This document shows, in pieces, positions 35,457-47,720 of a DNA stretch of 64,000 nucleotides. Each line of letters starts with the position of its first letter. Position 1 is the first letter of the stretch. Source of the stretch: Chrysopilus asiliformis (lineage: Eukaryota > Arthropoda > Insecta > Diptera > Rhagionidae); contig OZ035963.1 of NCBI GenBank assembly GCA_964034945.1, positions 66,174,682 through 66,238,681 on the forward strand, given 5' to 3'. The position numbers and the translations under genes were made by a program. Below the pieces are notes generated by a model. The model searched no databases. It was not told the DNA's origin and saw only the letters and a list, made by a program, of their open reading frames with translations.

Positions 35457-37419
35457 GAAAAAAATATATACAAATAAAACAAATTAACTATTTTTGTTCT
35501 TTTCTTTGGATGCGTGATTGACTAGATTTTATTTAAGGCCTGCTATCTTAGAAAAATCTTTGTGTTAAAAATAAATTTCAAATAAGTATCTCCTCCCATT
35601 GCAGCATCCAAATTTATCAACTTAAATTCAAATGTTATACCCTTCAAAGATTCCAAAATAAAAGTTTCAAATCACTGTCACTATCTCAGAAAATCTAAAG
35701 ATCTTTTGAAACGTCTAAAAGTACTGTCAATAAAACGTCATGTTTCTGGTCAAACACATTAATTTGGGGTTTTCTAAACTCTTAGATCTTGGCGGTGATG
35801 TTTTCTTGTCTGATGACCTTTTCAAAATTTAATTAATCATATTCGTACTCATATCGACTTTGCAAAGAAACTCAAAAGAATCACAGCATTCTTATATGTG
35901 CCACATAAACTTCTAATACATCACTTACGATAATAACAGCGATAAAAATGATGACGATCAACATCACCATCGTATAATGCTGTGGGTATTTGAAAAGATT
36001 TCCAGTCAGGTTATAAAAATATTCTTGTTGACCATGACATATCTTCTTTCGAAACCTATAGCCATTTAATTTAAAAAATTCCAGACATTTAAGAAAAGTT
36101 TTTTATTATTATTATTTTGATTTTTTTTCTATTTCTTGTATCATGATCTCATGATAAACGAAAACTTTCGACATACACATGAGGGAATGGCACACAAAAA
36201 TGCCGTGTTAAACAACAACCTACCTGTTTTAGAAAGAAAAAAAAGTATAATTTCAAATTGGAAGTTGGTGTTTTTTTTCGTTTTGTTTTAGGTTTGTAGT
36301 CCTCTTATAAGTATGTTGTATAAAATCCGGCTATGGTAATCGCTGAACTAAAATTCCAACACAGGAACAAGAGTAGAAAAGTTAAACAACACAGCAACAA
36401 ATCTCAAATACGAACATAAAACACACGTATGACTTTGGAATTGATATCGGAATTCTTTCTTAGCTGGTTTACCTTTTTTTCAGCAAATAATAACACACGT
36501 TATGCTACATTAATTAACAAAACATAACAAAAAGAAAAAAAAACGAAAACCATTCGGAACACTCACAGATATTTATAATATTTTAAATATGTTAGTTTGC
36601 CTACTTTTTCTGTATCTATAATTTTTTTTTGTTGATCGTTTTTGCATAAATATGAAAATAATATTGTCAAGGTTTAATATGCTTTTTGTTTATGCGGCAT
36701 TCCTTGCTAAATACTCGCGGTTAAGTATTCTCGTTGAAGGTCTTAAAACTTTATTTATTTTGTCACTTTTTCAGTTGCAAACCAGAACAAGAATTTATGC
36801 AGAAAGAAAACCGAAACCTCAACAACATAACATTATTTATATACATATATTTTTTTGTATTTATTTTTCAGTTAAATGCTATTGTTAAATGGTGGACATT
36901 AACATCCCCGATCGGATCACTGATCAACAAACAAACTCGAAGAGGGTCGCCTAAGCCAAGGTAGGTTCCAACTTCCAACTTTTAACTAATACTTTAGCAA
37001 AACAACGGACGATCGTTCGTTCTTTAGGCAAAAAACTATAACCACAATTTTATGACACGGAAGAGAAGGTATCAGAAACCCACCGTCAACCGTATACCTG
37101 CACTAGGTGTGTTTTATATCGAACTTAGATAAAAAAACAAACGCTAAACTAACTCTGATCGAATGGCCGACGTGGTGTAGAGTTCTCTATTCGCGCATCC
37201 GGACTCTGCAAAGGTGTTCAGGTGACTGATTCTGTAAAAAACATTCTTCTAAAAGTTTTCTTCATCGATCGACTGTATTCGCTACCTTTACCATCTCTGC
37301 CGTGTAAATTTATCCATACATTGCCGCTACAATTGTGTCAAAGTGTTGCCATATGTTGAAAATTCGTTAAAATGTGGTAACCTTAGTAATGACTAAAAAT
37401 CCAAAACGAAAAGGATATT
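35457..37419. other. AT-rich spacer
   Basis: No supported gene or TIR element. Open frames at 36652-36964 are AT-rich and without family features. Confidence 0.35.
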
Positions 37420-37745
37420 CACATTATCCTAACAGGACATTCCCTTATCCTTACAGACTTCTTAATGTCAGAATCAGATTCGCCGATTCCAAAAACACCC
37501 AGTTTATTGAAAATTTGAGGAAAAGTATAATTACGTTATCCTTACAGGTCCTTCCATTATCCTTACGGACTTTTTGACTACAGAATCAGACTCAGCGACC
37601 CCAAAAACTCCCAGATGCGATTTTTCCGGAAATTTTGAGGAAAGATGACCACGTTATCCCTTCAGGACCTCCCCTTGTCCTTGCAGATTTCTTAATGCCG
37701 GAATCGGATTCACCGACCCAAAAACTCTCAAATGAAATTATTTTC
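37420..37745 (+). repeat. Family D tandem repeat, about three units of 110-120 bp
   Basis: Each unit has (A/C)(C)GTTATCCTTACAGG, then TATCCTTACAGACTTCTTAA, then a GAATC(A/G)GATTC(A/G)CCGA segment and CAAAAACTCCCAG. Units start near 37420, 37530 and 37650. Confidence 0.7.
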
Positions 37746-38325
37746 TGAAAAATTAGGTGACAAGGATAATCAATTGGGAAGAACTAAAACCAACGTGAAA
37801 TTTTTATAATATTTGAAGATTGATCAGTGAATTTTTTCACAAATTCCATGAGTATATTTCATAGATGTTATGAAAACACGTCATAAATTCTATTAAAAAC
37901 TTCATGATTTCTATGAAAAACTTCATAAACGCTATGTAAATCATTTCATAAAAAAAATGCATTTTTTGTGAGTCTTGCATTTTTGCCAGGTAATTAACAA
38001 AAAATGCAAATGCAACTTCTTGGCGCTAAATCTAGGAAGTTGCATTGGCAGAAAGAACCTTTTGGCATTTTTAGGATTCTTTATTATTATTATTTAATTC
38101 GTAATTGAGTTATATAGATAAATTTGAACTCCGTATGTCGGTATTCTTCGCGGTAAAGTCACTAACATGAGATTCAATTGTGTTAGTCTGATGAGATCCA
38201 ACATTGAATTCTTGGAACCGAAACTTAATGCCTCCTAACAAATTTTTCCAATTTTCCATTAATTCAATTAAAAATTAATTCCACTGTATTGACAACCGTT
38301 TCAGGGCTGTACTAGGTTTATAAAA
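37746..38325. other. AT-rich spacer
   Basis: Short repeats of a TTCATAAATTCTATGAAAA type at 37840-37950; no gene. Confidence 0.4.
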
Positions 38326-38329
38326 TTGC

Positions 38330-39100
38330 GTAGAAATTTTTCCACTTTTTCATACAACATAAAACTTTACTTTGGCCACACTTATTTGAAGCCGTCATCG
38401 CGCTACCACTGCCAAAGACTTAAAATCTCGTCGGCTCCAACTCCGGTTGAATGTAGAAAATATTTCAATGATTTCTGGTTCGTATCGCTTACTTCTCCTG
38501 TTCCTCCATCAACTCGACTATGGTTTGCTGTTATGTATGGTAAATCTATTGAAGCCATATTCGACTTCTTGGCCAGCATGTTGTATCTACAGAAATACTG
38601 GCCAAGTAAGCTGAAGATTTCGCTTGTAATAAAGGGTTAGGCGTAGAGCTAGACGCTCGTTAATAAGTCTTAAGTTTCTTGAATTTCTGCCGTTTTCTTG
38701 GATCGAATGCTTTACTATGTGGAGGTACGGTTCTTCTAAATGTAAAGAAACAAGTCAACGAAAAATAGTAGATATTTAATCAAGGGATGAGGTTGTGCGG
38801 GAGAAGAAACTGTGACAGGTACCACAACCATGAACAAGTGGATGTTGCCTAATGGATCTCCATTGAATTCATCAGAGATAGATGAGGGAGGAATGGGCCT
38901 AAGAATTGTGAATATCTTAGTTAAATTCGCCTCAAGATACTTAGCAAACTCACTGACAACTGTGTATATCGTCGCATCGGTATCTACTTTTGATATCTCA
39001 AGATTGAGGAACAACGTAGCGGCCTGCATTTATCACAATGGAAGCAAGATCTTCACTGATCACCACAAATTACATGCCTGCCACGATATCAATTGAAAGA
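38330..39100 (-). pseudogene. Decayed coding-like block, unknown family (uncertain)
   Basis: Minus-strand translation gives several long frames in succession: one with SEDLASIVINAGRYVVPQ (about 39000-39060), one with LGNIHLFMVVVPVTVSSPAQ (38736-39029), one with EEPYLHIVKHSIQENGRN (about 38590-38740) and one with LAKKSNMASIDLPYITANHS (about 38410-38620). They lie in different frames, as expected for a frameshifted pseudogene or old mobile-element coding region. Plus-strand frames of 104 and 94 codons overlap, so the strand is not proven. I do not recognise the family. Confidence 0.25.
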
Positions 39101-39789
39101 CTGGTCAACTTGGTAGATCGTCCAGTGTCCGAGTCCGAGCCACAAGTATAGCAGAGCACTCCCTATAATATGAAACCATTGCCATAAATTTCGAGATCAG
39201 TCAGTGGCTGAATATTTATTTAATGTTAGTTCATTTCATTGTCGTTCATGTTTTTAACTCTATTTAAGTTTGATCGGAAATATTTCGTTAAACAAGCACG
39301 TATCGATGGAGAAAAACTGAAGTAAAAAAACCGAAAACGACATGCCAAGTGATTGGTTAACGGACTGGAATTCTCAAATATTTTCACAGTTTTCTGTAAT
39401 TCAAATAAAAGTAATCGGCAATTCGTGCACTAATTTCCTTTTATTTTAAACGCAATCCAATGTCCACTATGGTCAATCATTTCAATGTCTAAGCGTTAGG
39501 TAGTTGAAAGTTGAAGCGAATGAAATTTTTGCAAACGTGATTTTTAATCATTACCAAAAAAAAAGTTAGTTTGTTTGTAAAAAGATTTTAAGTATTGATT
39601 TTTTATTTTAGTCGTTCTGGGAACCTCACTGGCACACGACCACTTTTCTATGTTCTTGAAGCCATACTATTTTATTTTGGATTTTCTTTATCCTTCGAAC
39701 AACTAAACTTTAGAACAACCTACCATGAATACATTCCACCGTTCGGAAATTACCTTCGGCATTTAAGAGAATTTCTTTAAGTATTGCAA
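39101..39789. other. AT-rich spacer
   Basis: No gene or repeat copy recognised. Confidence 0.4.
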
Positions 39790-40130
39790 CAAATCTATAC
39801 CTATTTTATTGTCTCCAACACTTGTCATACATAAGACTACTGAAAACCGCGTAGTTTCGGAATAAATTGCGAAAAACGAAATCACGATTTTTAAAAAGCC
39901 CACATTTTGGTTACTTCCGACTACCGGATTTTCACCAAAAGTTGATAGGATCGTCTCATTTCAAGACCAAACATCCGTGTAAAATTTCATGGCTCTAGCT
40001 CCAGTAGTTTTTGAGAAATCTTGTACACAGACTGACAGACAGAAAGACATTTTTGTAATATGACTCCAATCGACTCGAGAGTGCGCGGGAAATGCTTTTT
40101 AGGCAAAATTAAGAGGTTTACCAGCATTGA
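39790..40130 (-). repeat. Dispersed repeat family A, copy 4 (inverted)
   Basis: Shares GGTTACTTCCGACTACCGGA, CACCAAAAGTTGATAGGATC, ATGGCTCTAGCTCCAGTAG, a CAGACTGACAGACAG tract and CGACTCGAGAGTGCGCGGG with other copies. The inversion of 50095-50300 is nearly complete. Confidence 0.75.
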
Positions 40131-43100
40131 TGCTAAATTAGCTTTTTTCTGCTTAACAAATTTTTCGTTCAAAGTACTGTACTTCATTTAAGACGAAAAA
40201 TTTTCTTTGAGTGTAAGCCTGTTATATTTTTGATTCAAACTTCTATTCGTAATTCAATTCAGGTTCTTTACATCGAAAACTAGTAACTTTATCCAGGCTT
40301 TCTGTGCGAATTTTTCGATTTGACGTGTCGTTTTCGAAAAAATCACGGGAAACTGAAATTTAAAACGGAGTTTTGCAAATTTTTGCTCTACGAAATATGC
40401 ATTTGTGCAAAATTTCGCATCTTTAATTTTATTCGCTTGGAGAATCACAAAACAAAAATTTCCTCGTGAAAATCAAGAAATCCACAGGAAATAGAGGTTT
40501 ATATGAAAAAGAAACAAAAATTTCACTTTTCCCGCGAATATTTCCTAGACGGCTAGTTTGACGGAAAAATCTTCCATGAAGGTTTTGTAGCCCTGTTAAT
40601 TTACTACAAGTTTGGTCAAAGATGTTGTCCTCTAAAATGAACCTGAAATAAAATATTCCCAAAACGCCATAATTGAATTTCCTCAAATGTCACGTAAAAT
40701 CAAAAAAAAAAACTCCAAAAAAATAAAATTAAAAAAGCAAAGCTCCAAGTCCCAATTTTAGCCACGGCGCCACATTCTACGTACGCGGAAAAGTCCCAAT
40801 TTTAGCCACGGCGCCACCGGCGAAACGAATCCAAACCCAAGTTCCAAACCCTTCAATAGCGTAGACACATATTGAGTCAAATTCTGAAGCTTACAACCAA
40901 AAGCTTAAGATACTTTAGTCAGAGGCGTAGGTTTTCAAACTATAATAAAATTATGGAAAGACACATAAAATCTCACTGCTCTCAACTAAAAACTCTGCAT
41001 ATGTTTATCACAAAAATGATAATCTTTTTCTTTACGGTTTCTTTTTTGTGTATTGTGTTTTAGGAAAACATGACTAATTCATCTTTCATACTTCAGCCAT
41101 TCATGCCTTACTGATTTTGAAGCCATAGCACCCAAAGATAAATATTAACGTGATAGAGAGTTTAATCATCAAGTCCCCTCGCCTCTGCCATTTCAAAGTA
41201 AATTCAAGCAGTTTGATATCTGGTAGGTCACCTCGCCTTTGCCTTTTCAATTCTAAATCGGGAAGTCTGATATCGCAGATAACAGCCAACAATGGTCACA
41301 CAACCTGGTCTGCAAAATGTATGACGTTACAAATTAGTTGCTGCACCGTCACAACAACGGTGCTGCAACATTTAAGCAACCGTTTTGGTCCAGTTTTTTT
41401 TTGTGACCATAAATGCAAAGTAACAATCGTTTCCGCGAAACTCTTTTGTGACGAAATGCGACTAGGGATAGATTTTTAAAAAAATCAAAAATTTGTCGAG
41501 ACAACTTTTATCTTATTATTAAAAAAAAAAATTTAAAAGTATTTAATTGTAAAAAATAATAAGAACAACTTTATAACGATTGCCTTATTAAGGGAAACAC
41601 ATAAAATTTGTCTTATTTTAAACAAATTACCCAAATCGTCAACGATACACAAAAATGCAAAGAGAAATAAACCAAATGCCAAAACAGTCACTTTAAATGT
41701 CTTCGGATTTCCTCGAATAAAGTCATTTCGACATCTCGTTTAAAATGTCGTGCCATGATACCATTCTTGAATTTTAAAAGCAATTAACATGGCCAATTAA
41801 GAGGCGCCTAATTGCGTATCTTAAACTCCTCGCAGAACAGGAAAACAGAATAAATCGCTTAGGTTTCACCCACTGGAGGCTTCATTCGACAGTAATCTGC
41901 TCCCTGTGAAGCCCCCTCACGTGCTGCAGAGAAAATTAAGAGGGAAATGAAAAAAGGAAATAAAAAATTAAAAGAAAACGAATGAAATGAAATTTATAAA
42001 AATCGAAAATTCACTAACATTTACAAACGACTCATGACGAGTTCATGTTGCGGAACGTATTTGACGACCGTGGAGATTTGAATTTGCGAATTTTCAGAAA
42101 TTTTCAAATCTAAGGGATTAAAATTTACTGTAGATTGATTTACGTTGACGATTGAGAATGATAGGATTTCGAGTGCTTCTGCCAATGACATAATTTACCC
42201 CGAGGATCGTGTAGGTGAGTTCTGAAGGTGAAATTACATGACCCAGGGTGGATACCATGGCACAGGACAGAAACCCCAGAGGCATCGTATTATATTTACC
42301 CGCGCATTGAAGCAAATCTTAAATTTAACATGAGATCGCTTAGGTGTACTTGAGTTGTCGCGACTCCAAAAAAAATTATAATAAATAAATAAAGGTAAAG
42401 AGAAACAAGTAAAAAAGTGCGGTAGTTATATAAAAACATCAGCAATTTGAAAAGTGGCGAAAAAAAAACCAAACAAATAACAAAAACTTTACTCCTACGA
42501 AAGCAACGAGTGGTAAGAGTTGAAAAAAAAATCGTTGCTGATGTTGAAATATTGTCAAGTTGTATCCCATCCACTAACACTTAAACCAACATTCCCAAAA
42601 AGCATAAAACAAAACAGCCCCGCAGTAAAATTGCAAAAAGGGAAAACCCTGAATAAATAAAAAAAACGGAGGGTGGTGGAAAGCATAAAAAACGACAAAA
42701 TTCATCTCACCTCGAATATTTGGGAATGATTGGGAGGACAAAAAATCCCTTCCATCCTGTAGCTTATCAATTCCTGTGGAAAATGGTTTCTGCTGGATCT
42801 TCTCGATGCAAGTTCGGGGTTGGAAATAAAGCTCAATGGAGCTTCAGTCGAACTGAAGCTGAATTTTTGGGGTGAAAATGTGGAAAATCTCTAAATACTG
42901 TGAGATGCTCTACCCTGAATGTGGATGGATGATTGTAAAAATAGGTTATACGAATGGTTTGGGGGGGATCGGACGAATATAAATCGTTCACGAGGTGAGC
43001 ATTATTCTCCGCCAAAGAGGATTCTACGAACGCTGGAACAACAACAGGAACAAGGAACACACAAGGCTGAACAAAATAAAAACGAAGGAAAAAATGTTCA

Positions 43101-43559
43101 GGAAAAAAAAGGTTGAATATAGGGAAGGAAAAACTTTATGTACGACAAACGATCCCTGAAATGTTATGTGTAGGTGAGAGTTTCAATATTTTTCCAGAGG
43201 TGGATTATGGATAGAACGAGGAGATATTTCCGTATAAAAAATGGCTCTTGGCCTACGTTAACCAAACTCATACAAGAAATATGACATAAGGGAAAACATA
43301 TCTTTGGAAATCTTTTTTGCTTTTCTTTTTTTTTCGGTTGCTGGTTTTGTTCTATTTTTCTTTTCTTTTTTTTGTGTACATTCAACGCAGAGAAAAGATA
43401 GGAAATTTAACTATTTTATTGTAAAGAATCGTCACTATTACTAAAATAGTTAATTCCAATTACAAATTAATGAAAAAAAAAGTTTTTTTTTCTTTTTTAG
43501 TGCATTTTTTTTAAATAAAAGCTTTTATTTTTTTTTAATTTATTCTTTTTACAGATTTT
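40131..43559. other. Unassigned spacer with a 27-bp direct repeat
   Basis: No gene supported. A 27-bp sequence beginning AAGTCCCAATTTTAGCCACG occurs at 40747-40773 and 40791-40817. Segments around 41750-43100 are less AT-rich but show no spliceable coding frame that I can recognise. Confidence 0.35.
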
Positions 43560-43690
43560 GTGATTGATTAGTGTGACTAAAAATCCAAAATGAAAAGGAT
43601 AATCACATTATCCTAACACATTATCCCTTATCTTTACAGACTTCTTAATATCGGAATTGGATTCGCCGATCCCCAAAACCTCTGGCTAGT
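43560..43690 (+). repeat. Family D fragment
   Basis: GACTAAAAATCCAAAATGAA, AAGGATAATCACATTATCCT and GACTTCTTAATATCGGAATT match the left unit of the 37.4-kb array. Confidence 0.6.
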
Positions 43691-45710
43691 GGTCTTTTTG
43701 GCGCCCCCTAGGGTAATGCCCGGGTTGGAATCTTCTTTCGCCCCACTCCCCTTCCCCCTTTTCCTTGGCACTGTGCTGTTGTGGAAATGATACTACAATA
43801 TATCAGGAAAAAATATACAAGACCTCCATTAACGGCGTTTTGAAATACGTCGCAAAATCACGAAATTTTACTTCCCCGAAAATGTCGCAAATCGAGGAAT
43901 GCCTATATTTTCATTTTCTTGCCGATTTGACGAAATTACATTAATTTTTGATGCAACTTCCACCTTAACTCGATATGTTCTCTTTTTCGCCTGACATAAT
44001 TATGTAACAACGTTTGTTTTTATGTTTATAAAAAAAACGTATCATTTCTAATTTTATAATTACACTTTTAAGACAATCAAATTAGCGTTAAACAAATAAT
44101 GGGCGCCCATAACTAAATGATTAGCGTGTTACCGTAATAATTACATAAATACAAGCACAAAATTATAGTCTTTAATCGTTTCTAATGAAAGGAAATGAAT
44201 ATGAAACTCTCTATTAAACAAAATAGATTAACGTCAAATTAGCAAAAAATCGCCTCTAGCAAGAATTCCTGCCTTTTTCTGATCTGAATTTCGTTTAGCC
44301 GATGGATGGTCACCTGAATTTACAGTAGTAACTTTGAAAATCAGAAGTTTTCAGTTTCACCACCGCCCTTAGAGGTTTTATTACAATAATTTACTTTAAT
44401 TATAGACGAACTCACAAAACATGACCTTCCCGGTGATTTGGGTTATTTTGAAAAATCATTTTTTCGCAAAAAGAAAAAAATTAAACAAATCAAAAGAATA
44501 TCTTCTCATTGATCAAAAATTGGGGCTTCGAAAAAAACAAAAGTAATTTGCAGCAAAGCACCTTTTTGAAGAAAAGGTTCTAAACTCTTTTTTTGCATTG
44601 AAAATGTATGGAAAAAATTATGAATTTTTTTAAAAGGTTGCACAGACTCGATCAATCATTTTGATTATCGTCGAGCACCACACATTTTTACTGTTTTCGC
44701 TTTTCTCAAATCTGTTGCACTTCTTTTCGCGATCATTGATGATGTTTTCGCCTTTTTGCAGCGTATTTAAGAGCCCTAAAACAAAACCCCAAAAAAAAAC
44801 GTATTTAATTTCCAACTCCTCTGCGGCTCCTCCACTCACGTTTGATTCAAGAAGAAAAGACTCGGCATTGTTCCATTCTGAAATTAAAAATCGCATCATG
44901 AAAAAAGCGAAATAACGTAAGAAAAAAATTGCAGCATAGAACTTTTAAATCAGAATCAAATGAAGCGCGCACCCAACATAAGTTTTTTTTTTCATCATTC
45001 ATATAAGCAGCATATGTGCATATATGGCATAACTCTTTACGTATCCCATCGTGAGGCAGGACGATGCGCGTTTTGTCCCAAGGTTGATGGGTCTGGAGTC
45101 GAAGGAGTAAATGGAGTAGAATGTCTGAAGTCAGGCTTGACGGAGATGGACCGAAATAATTATCTGGCTGGGCGATATACTCGTACAAGTTATGTTTATG
45201 AACGAACCAAAATCCCAAGCATATTCGCAGTACATAAGACCAAACCTTATGGTTTGCTTATGTTGCAAGAGGCAAAATTCGCAGCCAAGTTCTACTATAA
45301 GATTTTGTTTTTATCGCACGCATATTTTTTATTAGATTTTATTTTTATATAAGATTGATAGTAGAATTTTGCAAAAACCGGTAATGGTTCAGTTGCATCT
45401 GAAAAGTTCTTCGGTTGTGCCTCAATGGTTGAAGGCTGGTTAAGGGCTACTCGCAATCGCCGATTGGATCGATTTCCTTCGATTTCACCAATAAAATTCA
45501 ATGGAGTATTTTGAGAGTTCCTTCGTTTAGCCCGAAATACCAAAAAAAATTTATGAATGAGTCGTTTTTTTTCGGCCGTTGAAGTTTTACACAAATCTTA
45601 TGATCATTTCCTTTTTATTTTAATTTTTGCTCATTGGAATTTTTATGTTTTTTAGCTTCGTGTAGAATTTTTGCGAAAAATTTTTGACAATTAAAATAGT
45701 TTTTTTAACC
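43691..45710. other. Unassigned spacer with both-strand open frames
   Basis: 44847-45352 is open on both strands (123 codons minus, 130 codons plus), and 45295-45594 is open on the minus strand for 99 codons (contains RSNRRLRVALNQPSTIEAQP). No family, start context or splice structure is recognised, so none is called as a gene. Confidence 0.25.
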
Positions 45711-45718
45711 CTTCTATT

Positions 45719-45771
45719 ATATTATGTTCAAAAAATACACACAAATAGATTGTATGAACATAATAGAAGGG
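45719..45771. mobile_element. 53-bp hairpin flanked by TTAA (piggyBac-like miniature element)
   Basis: CCCTTCTATTAT...TTATGTTCA on the left pairs with TGAACATAATAGAAGGG on the right, around a 24-bp loop. Both sides are flanked by TTAA (45715-45718 and 45772-45775), the piggyBac target site. The CCC start also fits. The extreme shortness leaves room for coincidence. Confidence 0.65.
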
Positions 45772-45931
45772 TTAATAGAAAAAAAGGTGGGCAGACGGAG
45801 TTTTTTTTTTTTGTGAAATCAATGAAAAAAAACTACCAAAAACTTTTCACTTTATTTCCGAAAAAAGTTTATAACATAGTTTAGTACATTCCGTCGTAAC
45901 ACTTCCGGAAATCCCCTTCATTAAAATATAA

Positions 45932-46100
45932 AGGCCTGTGTCCACATGGAAGTTTATTTACAGAAGTTGCTTCTAGAAGAGATTTCTGGTGTCACAACTT
46001 CTGGAAGTTCACTTGCAGTTAGTGTTTCCACGGGAAAAATTTCCAGAAGTCTCTGCTAGAAGCGACTTCTGCAAATAAACTTCCATGCGGACACAGGCCT
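45932..46100. mobile_element. 169-bp hairpin MITE with TAA duplication (Harbinger-like)
   Basis: AGGCCTGTGTCCACATGGAA on the left matches the inverted right end (AGGCCTGTGTCCGCATGGAA), and pairing continues for about 50 bp. TAA flanks both sides (45929-45931 and 46101-46103). Three-base TWA duplications are typical of PIF/Harbinger elements. Confidence 0.8.
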
Positions 46101-46103
46101 TAA

Positions 46104-47255
46104 GTTTCTTATTCTTATTCTTGGTCGTTTTTCGTCTTTATTCAGTTGATTCCAGTTCATCATGGCCTGTTCGAATGTATGATGTATGAAGTATTCCTTT
46201 GAATATCTCTTATTTGATTTTTTTTGAATGTCCTTGGTGCTCTGTCTCCGCCCAACTCTGGAAACAAATTAAAAACAAACTTCAAAATTGGCACAAATTT
46301 GTTTTTCGTTCACACATGACAAAAAAATGGCCTATTTTCGCTACTTATTCTATATATTTTAATTAACAAACCCTAAAATATATATCAAATGGCGATAAAA
46401 ACATGCGAGTTGATACAAATTTGATGTAAAACAAAAATTTATTTACGTGAATCCAAATTTTTACCGTGGGGCCATACACACTCCTCGGCCCTTCTGACCA
46501 CTCATTTTACGCATCCTCACAAACAACAAAAAAAAATTATTTTCTCCTCTAAAATCTTACTCTATTTTCTTTAAGTTTTAATAATCCATAAACGCGTCTT
46601 TGAAAACTTCAGGTAAACTGAGTCTTTTTTTAAGCTAAACATTAGACAAGACACATGAAATATGGTTTATTCGCATATCCGCTACGATATTGGCTTCCTT
46701 CCAAAAACTTCTCATTTTTCGTTCATTTTAACGATTTGATAAAGTGTGGCAAAGTGAAATACGGTGGAGAAGAAAAAAAACTTCAATAAAATAAAATTGA
46801 TAAGGGTTTTCTCTGAATTTTTAAACAGCAGGAAATCACAAATCATAAACGGCCTTTTTGATTAATTTTTAATAAAATAATAAAGTAAAATGAAATGAGA
46901 ATCGGCAAAAAGGGCTCACAATATACAACGGCATGATCTTAGCAAGAAACTTTTAAAGGGAAACATAACGTATTGGGAAAAAAGGACATGAAGGTTAGGT
47001 TTTTCGAGGTATAAGATTAATTCTAATATATATTTACGTGTGCGGAGGTATTGCGAAAAAATGTTTGAATTCTGCCAATTTTTGAATTAAATACTGGTTA
47101 CAAATGTGGTTGTTTTTCGACAGGATGCTAAGAATTAAAATATCGTGGGTGGTAATTATTTGGAAAAAATTTCGATATTTTTTAATGTCTTTTGCGGAAA
47201 ATATTGAGGAGAAACTTTCTATTCACGACGAAGACTGATTCGAGAACGAAAGCAG
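46104..47255. other. AT-rich spacer
   Basis: No gene or mobile element recognised. Confidence 0.4.
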
Positions 47256-47259
47256 ATAG

Positions 47260-47720
47260 AAACTTTCTAGTATAATGATGAGGATGTCCGTGCACCTGTC
47301 TGTCATTCTGTTCGTTTTACGTATCTTAAATAACTCGAGAACGCGTTAAGCTAGCGACTTGAAACTTTTTGTAAAAGAGTTTTACGAAAATCGTAGTTTT
47401 CTATCAGCATTTGGAACAGTAACGGTACCTATAACGGATCCTATGCATTTTTTTTTTGAGAAAATACAGTTTTTCGAAAATTCCTCGAAAATCATGTGAA
47501 AACCATTTGTGAAAAATTTAACATAGCCAAATTTAAAGGAAAAAAAATTTTCTACATTTTTCCCTTCAACGTTTTTTTACATATCTTTAAAGGCTCTCGA
47601 CATATTTGAAGTATTGCAGAGGAAAGTTTTGTGTTGATCACAATTGATATTTAATACAATCGCCAGAAAATACAAGATCCGCTTACCCAAAATCTTCATG
47701 ATCTACCACTTTAGCAAATT
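47260..47720 (+). repeat. Degenerate relative of family A
   Basis: CACCTGTCTGTCATTCTGTT, then AACTCGAGAACGCG and GCGACTTGAAACTTTTTGT, then GAGGAAAGTTTTGTGTTGAT follow the family A order seen at 50160-51110, but are strongly diverged. Confidence 0.4.
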
